Below, piece by piece: positions 26,869 to 35,086 of a stretch of 64,000 nucleotides of DNA; position 1 is the stretch's first letter, and each line of letters begins with the position of its first letter. Source of the stretch: Bradyrhizobium quebecense (GTDB lineage Bacteria > Pseudomonadota > Alphaproteobacteria > Rhizobiales > Xanthobacteraceae). The stretch covers positions 3,038,001-3,102,000 of the forward strand of contig NZ_CP088022.1 of assembly GCF_013373795.3 (NCBI RefSeq), given 5' to 3'. Below the pieces are notes generated by a model, which was given only the letters and a program-made list of their open reading frames with translations, ran no database searches and was not told the DNA's origin. Made by a program: the position numbers and the translations under genes.

Positions 26869-28446
26869 TTACCTGACCTCGAAATCGTCTTCCAGCGTCA
26901 CTTTCCTGAAATCGGTCACCAGGGCGTCGATCTGCATGTGCCAGCGGCCCGGGACCGGCAACGGCACCTTCTTCACGTGCCAATAGCCGTCGGGACCCAG
27001 CGCGGCGCTCCGTTCCAACGGCTCGATGCCGCGATCCGGCAGGCTCAACGTCAGTGTCGCCTCCTTGGCCGCGAACGGGCTGGCATCGCCGTTCATCAGC
27101 TGCAGCACGAAGTCATTCGGCCCGACCTTGCCCGGCGCGATCAGCACCTGGAACATCGCGGCATCGGTGTGGATGTGCACCGCGAGCGGAACGTCGTCTG
27201 ACATCGCCAGCAAGCGGGGCGGCGGCGTGAAGCGCCAGAGCGCGACGAGACCGAGGATCGCGATCATGAGCACGAATTCGAGCGCGATCGAGCGCTGCAG
27301 CGGCCGCGTGCGGTGAAATTCGCGCGCGACCGCCGGCGTGAACACCAGCCGGTTCAGCGCAGCGAGCGTGAGCAACAGCGACACCAGCGCAAGTTTCGCA
27401 AGGAGGATGTTACCGTATCCGGTGTCGATCAGTGCGCCAAAGCTCTCGAGCTGAACGACGGCGAGTGCCAGGCCGGACAAGGCGACCAACGCGACCGCCG
27501 GCACCGCGAGCATTGAAAAGCGCCCGAGCACCCGCAGCAGCGAATCCTTGCGCTGCCAGGCCAGCACCGCCAGCGGCGCCAGCGCCCCCATCCAGAAGGC
27601 GAGGCCGACGCCATGGATGAACAGTGCGGTCCGCGTCAGCCATTGCGGAGAGGCGGTGGCGGCATGGCCGCTGACCGAAAGCGACAGCCCGACACAGATC
27701 ATTGCGATCGCGGTGCTGATCCAGGCCGCGCTGAACGACGGACTGCGCCAGGCGACCGCCGCGACCAACATCGCAGCGATCGCGAGCAGCAGTGCAGGAA
27801 ACAGGCTGGTGCCGGCGGCGCTGGCCCACGCCGCCCATGTCAGGACGCCCATGATCGGCAGGTTCAGCAGGTCGACGCCCTGCAAGGCAAGCGAGGCGGT
27901 CGCGCCGATGAGGCCGATCGCCAGCGACCACATGATCAGCCGTTCGCCGGCCGGTCCCTGCCCGATCCAGGCGGCAAAGAACACACCGCCGACGCCGGCA
28001 AACAGCCCGAGATAGAGCCCGAGCCGTGCCAGCCAGATCAGCGCATGCAGCACGCCATCGCCGGCCGGCGCCGCCGAGCCGGTGACGACGCCGATCGAGA
28101 ACAAGAGCGAACCCGCAACCGGATGGCCGTCCTGCGACACCACGCGATAGCTGACCACCTGCGTGCCCTGAGGCAAGTCGGCCGGCAGGGTCACCATCAC
28201 GGATTGATCGACGGCGCGGATCGTGACGTCGCGCGGCTTGCCCGCAGCGTCGAGCAGGCTGACCGCGGTCGGCGCCACCGCTTCGTTGAAGCGGAGCACC
28301 ACTGTCTTCGGTGCCTCCGTCACCACGCTGCCATCCGCCGGCTCGGCAGCGATCAGGACGGCATGCGCATGGGCCGAGGTCGCAAGGCACAGCGCCAACA
28401 GCAGCGCAACCAGGCCTGTTACAACAAGACTTGCGACCGCCCGCAC
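26869..28446 (-). CDS. CopC-CopD fusion copper transport protein
   Basis: 525 residues from a GTG start. Signal peptide, then a CopC domain (about residues 27-125) with the N-terminal HAVLIAAEPADGSVV and SQDGHPVAGS, where histidines can bind copper. A CopD-type membrane domain with about eight helices (residues 135-410; ARLGLYLGLFAGVG, GVGLAFWMGALAPLAVLAWQ) follows. The last 110 residues form an extra soluble beta domain after the final helix. CopD is the inner-membrane partner implicated in copper import. Last gene of the copper operon, 3 bp after the YcnI-like gene. Confidence 0.9.
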   Translation of the reverse strand: MRAVASLVVTGLVALLLALCLATSAHAHAVLIAAEPADGSVVTEAPKTVVLRFNEAVAPTAVSLLDAAGKPRDVTIRAVDQSVMVTLPADLPQGTQVVSYRVVSQDGHPVAGSLLFSIGVVTGSAAPAGDGVLHALIWLARLGLYLGLFAGVGGVFFAAWIGQGPAGERLIMWSLAIGLIGATASLALQGVDLLNLPIMGVLTWAAWASAAGTSLFPALLLAIAAMLVAAVAWRSPSFSAAWISTAIAMICVGLSLSVSGHAATASPQWLTRTALFIHGVGLAFWMGALAPLAVLAWQRKDSLLRVLGRFSMLAVPAVALVALSGLALAVVQLESFGALIDTGYGNILLAKLALVSLLLTLAALNRLVFTPAVAREFHRTRPLQRSIALEFVLMIAILGLVALWRFTPPPRLLAMSDDVPLAVHIHTDAAMFQVLIAPGKVGPNDFVLQLMNGDASPFAAKEATLTLSLPDRGIEPLERSAALGPDGYWHVKKVPLPVPGRWHMQIDALVTDFRKVTLEDDFEVR

Positions 28447-28449
28447 GGC

Positions 28450-28977
28450 TTACGACTTCGGCAGCAGCTTGACGCCGGGCGCCGGCGTCTTGCTGCCGTG
28501 GTCGTGCCCGCCGCCCTGCCCCTCGGCCGGAACATCGATCCAGCGGCTGACGCCCTGTTCGCATTCCTGCACGACGGGAAAATACAACGTGGTGTTCGGC
28601 TTCAGCGTATCGGTGAGAAACGTCTGCATCACGAACTCGTCGTAGTTCTGGTCGGAGAGCTTGCCACCGCTCCAGGCGACTTCCTTCACGCCCTCGGCGA
28701 GCTTGGCGCCGTGATAGTCGTATTGGGCGGCATATTTGCCGGTGACCGTATCAAGGGTCCAGCCGGGCTTCGGCATCGGCTTGACCCCGATCACGCCTTC
28801 CGGAATCTGCACGCGGATCTTGATCGTCGCCGATCCCGCGCAGCCATGCGGCACGGCAAAGACAGCCTTGTAATACGAGCCGACCGCCGCCTGCTTTCCC
28901 TCAAGCGTGATATGAGCGACCGCCGGCGACGCTGCGAGCAGCGCCGCCGTGGCAATGAGCAGCGTGTTTGATCGCAT
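28450..28977 (-). CDS. YcnI-like (DUF1775) copper-binding protein
   Basis: 175 residues. The signal peptide ends SPAVA, so the mature protein would start with histidine (HITLEGKQA), the mononuclear copper ligand known in YcnI. VPHGCAGSATIKIRVQIPEG and KEVAWSGGKLSD are DUF1775 landmarks. A His-rich stretch GGGHDHG lies near the end. It sits between PCu(A)C and CopCD with spacing of 7 and 3 bp, supporting a shared role in periplasmic copper handling. Confidence 0.9.
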   Translation of the reverse strand: MRSNTLLIATAALLAASPAVAHITLEGKQAAVGSYYKAVFAVPHGCAGSATIKIRVQIPEGVIGVKPMPKPGWTLDTVTGKYAAQYDYHGAKLAEGVKEVAWSGGKLSDQNYDEFVMQTFLTDTLKPNTTLYFPVVQECEQGVSRWIDVPAEGQGGGHDHGSKTPAPGVKLLPKS

Positions 28978-28984
28978 GGCTCCC

Positions 28985-29512
28985 TCACATCTTCTTCATG
29001 TCCATGTGACCGGAATGGTCGCCATGGCCGGAGTGATCGCCGCCACCCGGCGCCTGCGCACCGACGGCCTGGACGTCCAGCGAGACCGAGACCTTGCCGG
29101 CCTTCTCGAATTCGAGCGTGACCGGCACCTTGTCGCCCTGCTTCAGCGGGTTCTTCAGGTCGAACATCATCAGATGATAGCCGCCCGGTGCGAGCTTCAC
29201 GGTCTTGCCCGGCTCGATGGTCAGTCCCTTGTCGAGGGCACGCATCTTCATCACGCCATTGTCCATCGACATTTCGTGGACTTCGATCTTGCCGGCGACG
29301 TCGCCGGAGCCTGAAACCAGCCGGTCGGGCGTCGTCCCCTTGTTCTCGATCGTCAAATAGCCGCCGCCGATCTTGGCACCGTTCGGCGTGGCACGCGTCC
29401 ACGCCTGCGTGATCACGAGGTCGCCGGCCTTGACGTCCTCGGCGCGTGCGGACGTAGACACGAGCGCAGCAGTCAGCGTCGTGAGGGCGAGGATGCGAGA
29501 GAGCATCTTCAT
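28985..29512 (-). CDS. PCu(A)C copper chaperone
   Basis: 175 residues: signal peptide (cleavage after STSARA), then the PCu(A)C fold with the Cu(I) motif H-x-M...H-x-M, visible as HEMSMDNGVMKM and GGYHLMMF. A C-terminal tail of about 20 residues alternates His, Asp and Met (DHSGHGDHSGHMDMKKM), a second likely metal site as in other tailed PCu(A)C proteins. Members of this family deliver copper to cytochrome oxidase Cu-A or Cu-B centres. Confidence 0.92.
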   Translation of the reverse strand: MKMLSRILALTTLTAALVSTSARAEDVKAGDLVITQAWTRATPNGAKIGGGYLTIENKGTTPDRLVSGSGDVAGKIEVHEMSMDNGVMKMRALDKGLTIEPGKTVKLAPGGYHLMMFDLKNPLKQGDKVPVTLEFEKAGKVSVSLDVQAVGAQAPGGGDHSGHGDHSGHMDMKKM

Positions 29513-29547
29513 TGGACGAATTTCCTTTCAGGTTGAAGTTGAAGCGA

Positions 29548-30045
29548 TCATCGGATTGTTGTGGCCTGGGCGTCAGACCATTTGTTCAGATCGGCGATTT
29601 CGGCCGATCCCTCGATCGTTGTGATCGTTCCGTCACGAGCAATCAGCATCGTTCGCGGGATATCACCTTGCCACGCCGGATCGATCTCGAATCTCAATCG
29701 TTCGGCAAAGCCGTCGCCAAAAATCCAGTTCTCGGCGGACGCGAGCCCGGTCTGATCCAGCATCGATCGCGTCGCCTCCGGAAGGTTGGGAACCAAATCC
29801 GCGCTGATCGTGACGACGTCGACATCAGGATGATCCTTCATGAACCGGCCGAGCTGCGGCAGCTCGACCTTGCATGGTCCGCAGGTCACGCCCCAAAAGT
29901 GCACCAGGGTTGGATGACCGGCGTGCGCATGCAGCAGCTTCTGCCAGCTGCCCCGTTCGAACGGCTTCGGCGCGTCTTCGCCCGCCGCCAGTGCGGACGG
30001 CAGCGTTACGAGCAGGACAAGGGCCGCGAGCAAATGACGTTTCAT
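29548..30045 (-). CDS. Periplasmic thioredoxin-like (TlpA family) protein
   Basis: 165 residues from ATG 30045 (MKRHLLAALVLLVTL). The signal peptide ends ALAAGE; the active-site motif is WGVTCGPCKVELPQ near residue 57, and the cis-proline region IPRTMLI is near residue 132. It overlaps the beta-propeller gene by 4 bp (ATGA). In copper operons such proteins reduce Cys ligands of copper chaperones or oxidase sites; that role here is inferred from context. An extended frame to 30096 is not needed. Confidence 0.85.
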   Translation of the reverse strand: MKRHLLAALVLLVTLPSALAAGEDAPKPFERGSWQKLLHAHAGHPTLVHFWGVTCGPCKVELPQLGRFMKDHPDVDVVTISADLVPNLPEATRSMLDQTGLASAENWIFGDGFAERLRFEIDPAWQGDIPRTMLIARDGTITTIEGSAEIADLNKWSDAQATTIR

Positions 30046-31283
30046 GGTTCGCCTTCGATCGCTTGAAAATGGTAGCCGTCGGCCTTCGTCATCCACGACA
30101 GGTAGGTCTGCCGGCTGTCCGAGACCAGTAGCGGATGGTCGGAGCTGTCGGCGGTGTCGGCGATATCAGTGGGCTTCGACCACGTCGCACCATCGTCGTT
30201 CGATGTCGTCAGATGGATCGATGTCTTCTGCCCGTCGAACTCCTTCCAGGCCATCGCAAGCCCCTGCGGCCCCGCGGCGATCTGCGACCGCGACGGGCTG
30301 CGGTTCGGTTGACCGACCGGAAGCGGATCGGAGAAGGTTTTGCCGCCGTCGCGTGACCGCGCGTAGAACAATCCCTTGCGCGCCTTGCCGTTGGTGTACC
30401 ACGTCACGTGATAGGTTCCCTCGCGCGAAATGGTCAGGCTCGGACCATGATGCGGACATGCGGCGATCTGCCAGTCGTCGCGGCTCACCCGATGCACCTC
30501 GCCGGGCGTGCCCAGATCGGTAAACGTCACGATCGCATGGTCGCGCACACCGCCTTCGAAGATGTTTCGAAACACCACCACGGGATGGCCTGCGCCATCG
30601 AATGCCAGCCCGAGACGGCAGCACTCGCAGGTGTTGTCGGCCACAAGCTGCGCTTCGGAGTAGGACGCGCTACCGCCCTTCGATGAAGCAAAGAACAATC
30701 CGGCACCGTCATACTTCTCGCCGCGCTGCTGCGCCGGCACGCGATTGCGCTTGTCGAGCCAGACCACGAACACGGCACCGGCTGGATCGAAGCCGATCGC
30801 CTCGAAGCGCTGGCTCTCGTTGTTGGCGGTGATCGGCTTCGGCGGATCGAAGCTGCGCCCGCCATCGGTCGACCGCGTGGTCAGCACCTGGCCGTTGAAG
30901 GCCTGATCGCGAAAGATCGAGAATGCCAGCGCGATGTCTCCCTTGGCGTCGATCGCAAGCTTCGGGCGCGCATCCGGGCCCCAATCAAGGTTGAGCCGGT
31001 CCCGGGTCACCTGCACGGCCGCGGAAAAGCTCTTGCCCCGATCCTTCGAGCTCGCGACGGAGATTTGACCTCCGGCCATCCATGTCAGCCACAGTGTCCC
31101 GTCCGGCGCGAAGGCCGGAGTGACCTTGCTCGCGCAACGCAAGACGGTGTCCTCGCACGCCGCTTCCGAGGCATGCTGGTGGCTCATCTGCGCGCAGGCG
31201 AAATCGGGCAAAGCCCCGAGCAGGATCGTCGCCAGCACGATCCGAGCCGCAGTCTTGCGAAACGTCATCGATGCGCTCCTCAT
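30042..31283 (-). CDS. Secreted BNR/Asp-box beta-propeller in copper operon
   Basis: About 413 residues from ATG 31283, whose ATGA overlaps the receptor stop; ATG 31268 (MTFRKTAARIVL) is an alternative. After a signal peptide ending ACAQ there are repeated Asp-boxes (SKDRGKSF, STDGGRSF, SRDGGKTF, SNDDGATW), giving a sialidase-like propeller. No sialidase arginine triad is evident, so enzyme activity is doubtful. Unusual CECCRLGLAF and CPHHGPSL motifs near residues 205 and 265 could bind metal. The long upstream extension of the frame to 31583 is shadow of the receptor gene. Confidence 0.82.
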   Translation of the reverse strand: MRSASMTFRKTAARIVLATILLGALPDFACAQMSHQHASEAACEDTVLRCASKVTPAFAPDGTLWLTWMAGGQISVASSKDRGKSFSAAVQVTRDRLNLDWGPDARPKLAIDAKGDIALAFSIFRDQAFNGQVLTTRSTDGGRSFDPPKPITANNESQRFEAIGFDPAGAVFVVWLDKRNRVPAQQRGEKYDGAGLFFASSKGGSASYSEAQLVADNTCECCRLGLAFDGAGHPVVVFRNIFEGGVRDHAIVTFTDLGTPGEVHRVSRDDWQIAACPHHGPSLTISREGTYHVTWYTNGKARKGLFYARSRDGGKTFSDPLPVGQPNRSPSRSQIAAGPQGLAMAWKEFDGQKTSIHLTTSNDDGATWSKPTDIADTADSSDHPLLVSDSRQTYLSWMTKADGYHFQAIEGEP

Positions 31284-33658
31284 TTGAACGCGATCTTCAT
31301 GCCCGCGACAAACGCCCGCGGCGATCCGGCATAGATCGAGCCCGTGATGTTCGCCAGTATGCTCGCAGGATTTTGAACGCCCGCTGCCGTCACCGAGTTC
31401 GCGATATTGTTCGCCGAGGCAATGTAGGTTCGATCGAACACGTTCCGCACCTCGAGATACAGATTCAGCGACTTGAAATAGTCGGAGATCAGATCCGTCG
31501 TGTAGTGAACGTTGAGATTGACCAGCTCGTAACCCGGCGCCCGCAGCAGATTGGCGTTGTCCATGTAGAAGCCATCCTTCCACTGGACTTCGACGAAGCC
31601 GCCAAGCCCCTGTAGCGGACCTGACGGCTGGTCATAGCCAAGCCGTGTCGTCAGCTCATTCGGCGAGACGCCGGGAATCTTGTTCCCGACCCGATTGAAT
31701 GTGAAGCCGCTGATGCTTTCCGTGTAGTCGGTATATACTTCGTCCAGGTAGGTGTAGGCCGCCGTGAGCCGCCACCCCTGATAAAAGCCCCATTGAGCGG
31801 CGAGCTCAACGCCGCGATGTTCCGAGCGCGGTGCGTTGAAGGTGTATGTAAATCCCGCCACAGGCGTCGCCTGAGAAACAAGTTCATTGTTGAAGAATTC
31901 GTAGAAGGCGGTGGCGCTAACCTTCACGCTCTTGTTGGGCGACCAATCCGCGCCGAGGTCGTAGCCGAGGTTGGTCTGGGTTTTGAGCGACGTGTTGTTG
32001 CCCGATGACCCATTCGGCAGAACGAACAGATTGCTGACCTGCGGCGTACCGTAGCCGGTCGCCACGCGAGCACGTAGCTGCCATTCGTTGTCCGGCTTGT
32101 AGACGAGCGCGAACTCCGGCGCGGTGTTGGTGAACACAGGTGCTGCTTGCGTCACGGTCGCTCCCACGATTGCGGGATTGTTGGTGACCGGATAGGACAG
32201 CAAAGTGTTGACACCGTTTAGCGTGGTCGTTTCCCAACCGACCCCGGCGATCGCCGTCACCGACGGAATCAGCTTGATTTCTTCCCGCGCCCGGACGCCA
32301 TAATTGGTTGTCGATTGATACAGACTGCTCTGTGGCAATCCGAGTGTCGCATTGCCCGCGGGCGAAACGTTCCAGGTCGTACCGGTCGTCGTAAGGGTAT
32401 TGTACCAACCCCCGACCATCGTGGTCGAATCCATTCCGAACAATTCGCCGCGCTTGGTCAAATCGCTCATGAAGTTGTACGAGGGATAGTCACCCAGCGC
32501 GCTAGTCGATCCCGTCGGCTGATTGATGTTCCTGTCGTCGAAGACGAATTGGTTGCGCCACGTAGTCGTGTTGTCGAAATCGTGTTCCCAGCGGCCCCCA
32601 ACGATCGTCCGGCGGTCGTCTCGGCCGAGGCCAGCTTGAACCGCAGTCTCGGTGGATTTGGTTCCGTTGAAGCCGTTGTTGAACAGCGAGACGGTTCCGC
32701 ATCCCGCCGCGGCCGTAGCGCCGGTGGTGCAGCCCTGCTGGAACGGGTTCTGGTTGAACTGGTTGAGCGACGAGCGGATCGGCAGGCGCGCCGTCAGATC
32801 GTTGTTGATCAGCTTGAACGTGAAACGGTCGTCCGGCGTCACCTGCAGGGTGCCGAGGAAATTGACCGTCTGGGTGTTGAACCAGCTGTTGCCGAGATAT
32901 CCGTCGCCGCGCGCGTCGCTGGCGAACAGCGAGCCTTCGAAATTGCCGACCTTCTTGCCCGCGGCCAGATAGTTGTTGAGATAGCCGAAGCTGCCTCCGT
33001 CGACGCCGTATTCGACGCCGTCGATCGTGCCGCCCGGCCGGGTCCGGAAATTCAACGCGCCGCCGGTCGCATAGTTGCCGTAGAGCGCCGATGACGGGCC
33101 GCGGACCACGTCGATCGCGCCATAGGCGTGGGGATCGATCAGGTCGCTGCGGGACAGGCCGTCCGGCTGGGTGACCGGAAAGCCGTCTTCGAAGATCACG
33201 AGATTCCGGATGCCGAAGCCATTGCGGGCGTTCGACCCGCGGATCGAGATGCCGAAATCGCGCGGGCCGTTGCCCTGCTTGACCGAGATACCCGGACTGT
33301 CCCGCAACACGTCCGCCACCGAGAAGGACGGCCGATTGTCGAACTGGCTGCGGTCGACGGTGGTTTGCGTCTGACCGGCGGGCCCCTGGTTCAGGCTGTC
33401 CCGCGCCGCGCTGGGCGTAACGCGCTGCGCGCGCCCAGCCGCTGCCACGGCCAAGGGCGCCAGCGGCCTTGCGGGCCGCCGGGCGGCAACCGCACGCGTC
33501 TTCTGCTTGGACCTTGCCGGTTTCGCTCGCGCGGCCTGCGGCGCATCGACCGTGACGGACGGCAGCGTCGTCTGCGCCTCTGCCCAACTTGTAAGCATGG
33601 AAAGCCCGACGCCCAGCGTGAACGCACTGGCTCCGGCCCGCGGATGAAATCGAAACAT
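31280..33658 (-). CDS. TonB-dependent outer membrane receptor (probable copper receptor)
   Basis: 792 residues. Signal peptide (ending SWAEAQ), a possible TonB-box region TLPSVTVDA, an Ala/Arg/Lys/Pro-rich linker (about residues 40-85), then the plug domain (FSVADVLRDSPGISVKQGNG; IDVVRGPSSALYGNYATGG) and a 22-strand barrel ending in aromatic-rich strands (AGMKIAFK). It stands second in an operon whose other members are copper proteins, so copper or a copper chelate is the inferred ligand; no Met/His-rich extracellular site is obvious. Confidence 0.9.
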   Translation of the reverse strand: MFRFHPRAGASAFTLGVGLSMLTSWAEAQTTLPSVTVDAPQAARAKPARSKQKTRAVAARRPARPLAPLAVAAAGRAQRVTPSAARDSLNQGPAGQTQTTVDRSQFDNRPSFSVADVLRDSPGISVKQGNGPRDFGISIRGSNARNGFGIRNLVIFEDGFPVTQPDGLSRSDLIDPHAYGAIDVVRGPSSALYGNYATGGALNFRTRPGGTIDGVEYGVDGGSFGYLNNYLAAGKKVGNFEGSLFASDARGDGYLGNSWFNTQTVNFLGTLQVTPDDRFTFKLINNDLTARLPIRSSLNQFNQNPFQQGCTTGATAAAGCGTVSLFNNGFNGTKSTETAVQAGLGRDDRRTIVGGRWEHDFDNTTTWRNQFVFDDRNINQPTGSTSALGDYPSYNFMSDLTKRGELFGMDSTTMVGGWYNTLTTTGTTWNVSPAGNATLGLPQSSLYQSTTNYGVRAREEIKLIPSVTAIAGVGWETTTLNGVNTLLSYPVTNNPAIVGATVTQAAPVFTNTAPEFALVYKPDNEWQLRARVATGYGTPQVSNLFVLPNGSSGNNTSLKTQTNLGYDLGADWSPNKSVKVSATAFYEFFNNELVSQATPVAGFTYTFNAPRSEHRGVELAAQWGFYQGWRLTAAYTYLDEVYTDYTESISGFTFNRVGNKIPGVSPNELTTRLGYDQPSGPLQGLGGFVEVQWKDGFYMDNANLLRAPGYELVNLNVHYTTDLISDYFKSLNLYLEVRNVFDRTYIASANNIANSVTAAGVQNPASILANITGSIYAGSPRAFVAGMKIAFK

Positions 33659-33742
33659 GGATGAATCCTGACACCGGCTCTGCGGCCGGCTTGCTCTAAG
33701 GCACTCGCCGACGCGCGACGCGCACCGGCAGCGAGAACGTCG

Positions 33743-34126
33743 TCAGGAAAAAAGCGGCGGCGCGCGGGCTTGCGCGGAGTGGCGCGCCGTCGAACGGTCG
33801 AATTCGCCCGCGAAATCAAGCCAGGCGATGCGCGTCGAAGGCCGCTCGACGGCGTGAGCCGTGATCTCCGGGTTATCAACGGGCGCACCGGTCTGCAGCA
33901 CGCTGCATGCCGAGCAGCAGCCGTCATGGGCATCATGACCGGTCTGGTCACCCTGCCCGCCCCCGGAGCCGGCATTGCCATGGCAGATGGTGCCGGCCGC
34001 GAGCGGATCTGACGCAGCAAGGCTCGTCGCCCAGCAGGCCCCGATCGGTGCGAAAATCTGCACCAGCAGGGCAACCAGGACTATGGGCAGAAAAATCTTC
34101 AGCCGCCGGCGCATCGCAAAACCCAT
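33743..34126 (-). CDS. DUF2946-type small protein heading the copper operon
   Basis: 127 residues from ATG 34126 (MGFAMRRRLKIFLPI), or 123 from ATG 34114. A basic n-region and a hydrophobic segment LPIVLVALLVQIFAPIG form a signal anchor. A Gly/His stretch (GGGQGDQTGHDAHDG) and the cysteine cluster CCSACSVL follow, matching DUF2946, which commonly sits beside copper genes. The frame runs open to 34363, but homology begins at 34126. The cluster could bind copper. Confidence 0.75.
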   Translation of the reverse strand: MGFAMRRRLKIFLPIVLVALLVQIFAPIGACWATSLAASDPLAAGTICHGNAGSGGGQGDQTGHDAHDGCCSACSVLQTGAPVDNPEITAHAVERPSTRIAWLDFAGEFDRSTARHSAQARAPPLFS

Positions 34127-34572
34127 CCGGGACGGAACTAACCACCACAGCCGTCGGAAGTCGAGATCATCGACATCCCTCGTTTCTTCCGGCTGACGGA
34201 AATTGCCGGGCGTGACACTTGCGTCGCGGCCGCTCCACAGGCCTTCGTATCCCCTTACCCCGTCACGTGTTTTCGGCTCACTTTCGCAACCGCCGGTGGC
34301 ACCATCCCAATCATTTCGCAAATTGCTCGAAATTTGAACAATCGTTGCCGAAAATGATGACAAGGCTGGAAAGATAGTCTACCAATTCGGGCTCAGGCCA
34401 GCCGCGAGGTGTGTCCTGGTGGTCCAAGTCTCGGGAGGAGCCCGACGCGCACAAGCAGCGTCACCCCATCAATCAAGATCAAACCGAATTTTTGGGGCAA
34501 ATAGGGTCCACACAATTTTTGGAGCAGGGCTTGAAGCCCTGCTCTTTTTTTATGTGATGATCGCAAAGCGCT
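34127..34572. other. Intergenic region upstream of the copper operon and globin gene
   Basis: 446 bp with divergent genes. The left part must contain the copper operon promoter; no confident -35/-10 pair or Cu-regulator box was found. The right part ends in a strong terminator (34522-34551) that faces rightward although no rightward gene precedes it. Confidence 0.5.
34522..34551 (+). terminator. Strong intrinsic terminator with no upstream gene
   Basis: GAGCAGGGCT-TGA-AGCCCTGCTC gives a perfect 10-bp stem followed by seven T residues on the plus strand. It ends 22 bp before the globin gene. With no plus-strand CDS upstream, it may end a small RNA or block stray transcription. Confidence 0.85.
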
Positions 34573-34998
34573 ATGACTCCATCATCGAATCCAATCGAAC
34601 GCAGTTTTGAACTCGCAGCAGCGGCTTGCGATGATCTGACGCCGTTGGTGTACCAGCGCTTGTTTCGCGAACATCCCGAGGCGCGGGCGATGTTTCGCAC
34701 CGAAGGCAGCGAGCCGGTGAAAGGCTCGATGCTGGCGTTGACGATCGAAGCCATCCTCGATTTCGCGGGCGAGCGCCGCGGACATTTTCGCCTGATCGAA
34801 TCCGAGGTGTTCTCGCATGATGCCTACGGGACGCCGCGCGAATTGTTCGTCGCATTCTTTGCCGTGATCACGGACTGCTTGCGCGACATTCTCGGCGAGC
34901 AATGGTCTGACGAGATCGATGCTGCGTGGCACAAGCTGCTTCGCGACATCGAGGCCATCGTGCTGCAGCAGAAACATCTCGTGGACGCGAAGGCGTAG
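34573..34998 (+). CDS. Single-domain globin-like protein
   Basis: 141 residues. The all-helical pattern PIERSFELAAAACDDLTPLV, YQRLFREHPEARAMF (helix B to CD corner with conserved Phe) and ESEVFSHDAYGTP (candidate proximal histidine) fits the single-domain globin family. The C-terminal helix WHKLLRDIEAIVLQQ closes the fold. It stands alone with a terminator just upstream. Oxygen, NO or redox sensing cannot be distinguished from sequence. Confidence 0.75.
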   Translation: MTPSSNPIERSFELAAAACDDLTPLVYQRLFREHPEARAMFRTEGSEPVKGSMLALTIEAILDFAGERRGHFRLIESEVFSHDAYGTPRELFVAFFAVITDCLRDILGEQWSDEIDAAWHKLLRDIEAIVLQQKHLVDAKA

Positions 34999-35086
34999 CG
35001 TCACCGTTCCGATTGTGACACACTCCCTTTATCCGCGGCGCGTGCAACTGACGCCGACGGGCAGAAAAACGAAGAGGGAGCAAACA

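Noticed and set aside
31284..31583. N-terminal extension of the beta-propeller protein to 31583
   Set aside because: The extension is in the shadow of the TonB receptor 3' end; the signal peptide begins at 31283 or 31268.
34230..34300. GTAAGGGGATACGAA-like sequence upstream of the copper operon as an ECF sigma promoter
   Set aside because: Spacing between the GTAAGG-like and CGAA-like parts is far too short for known ECF promoters; not supportable.
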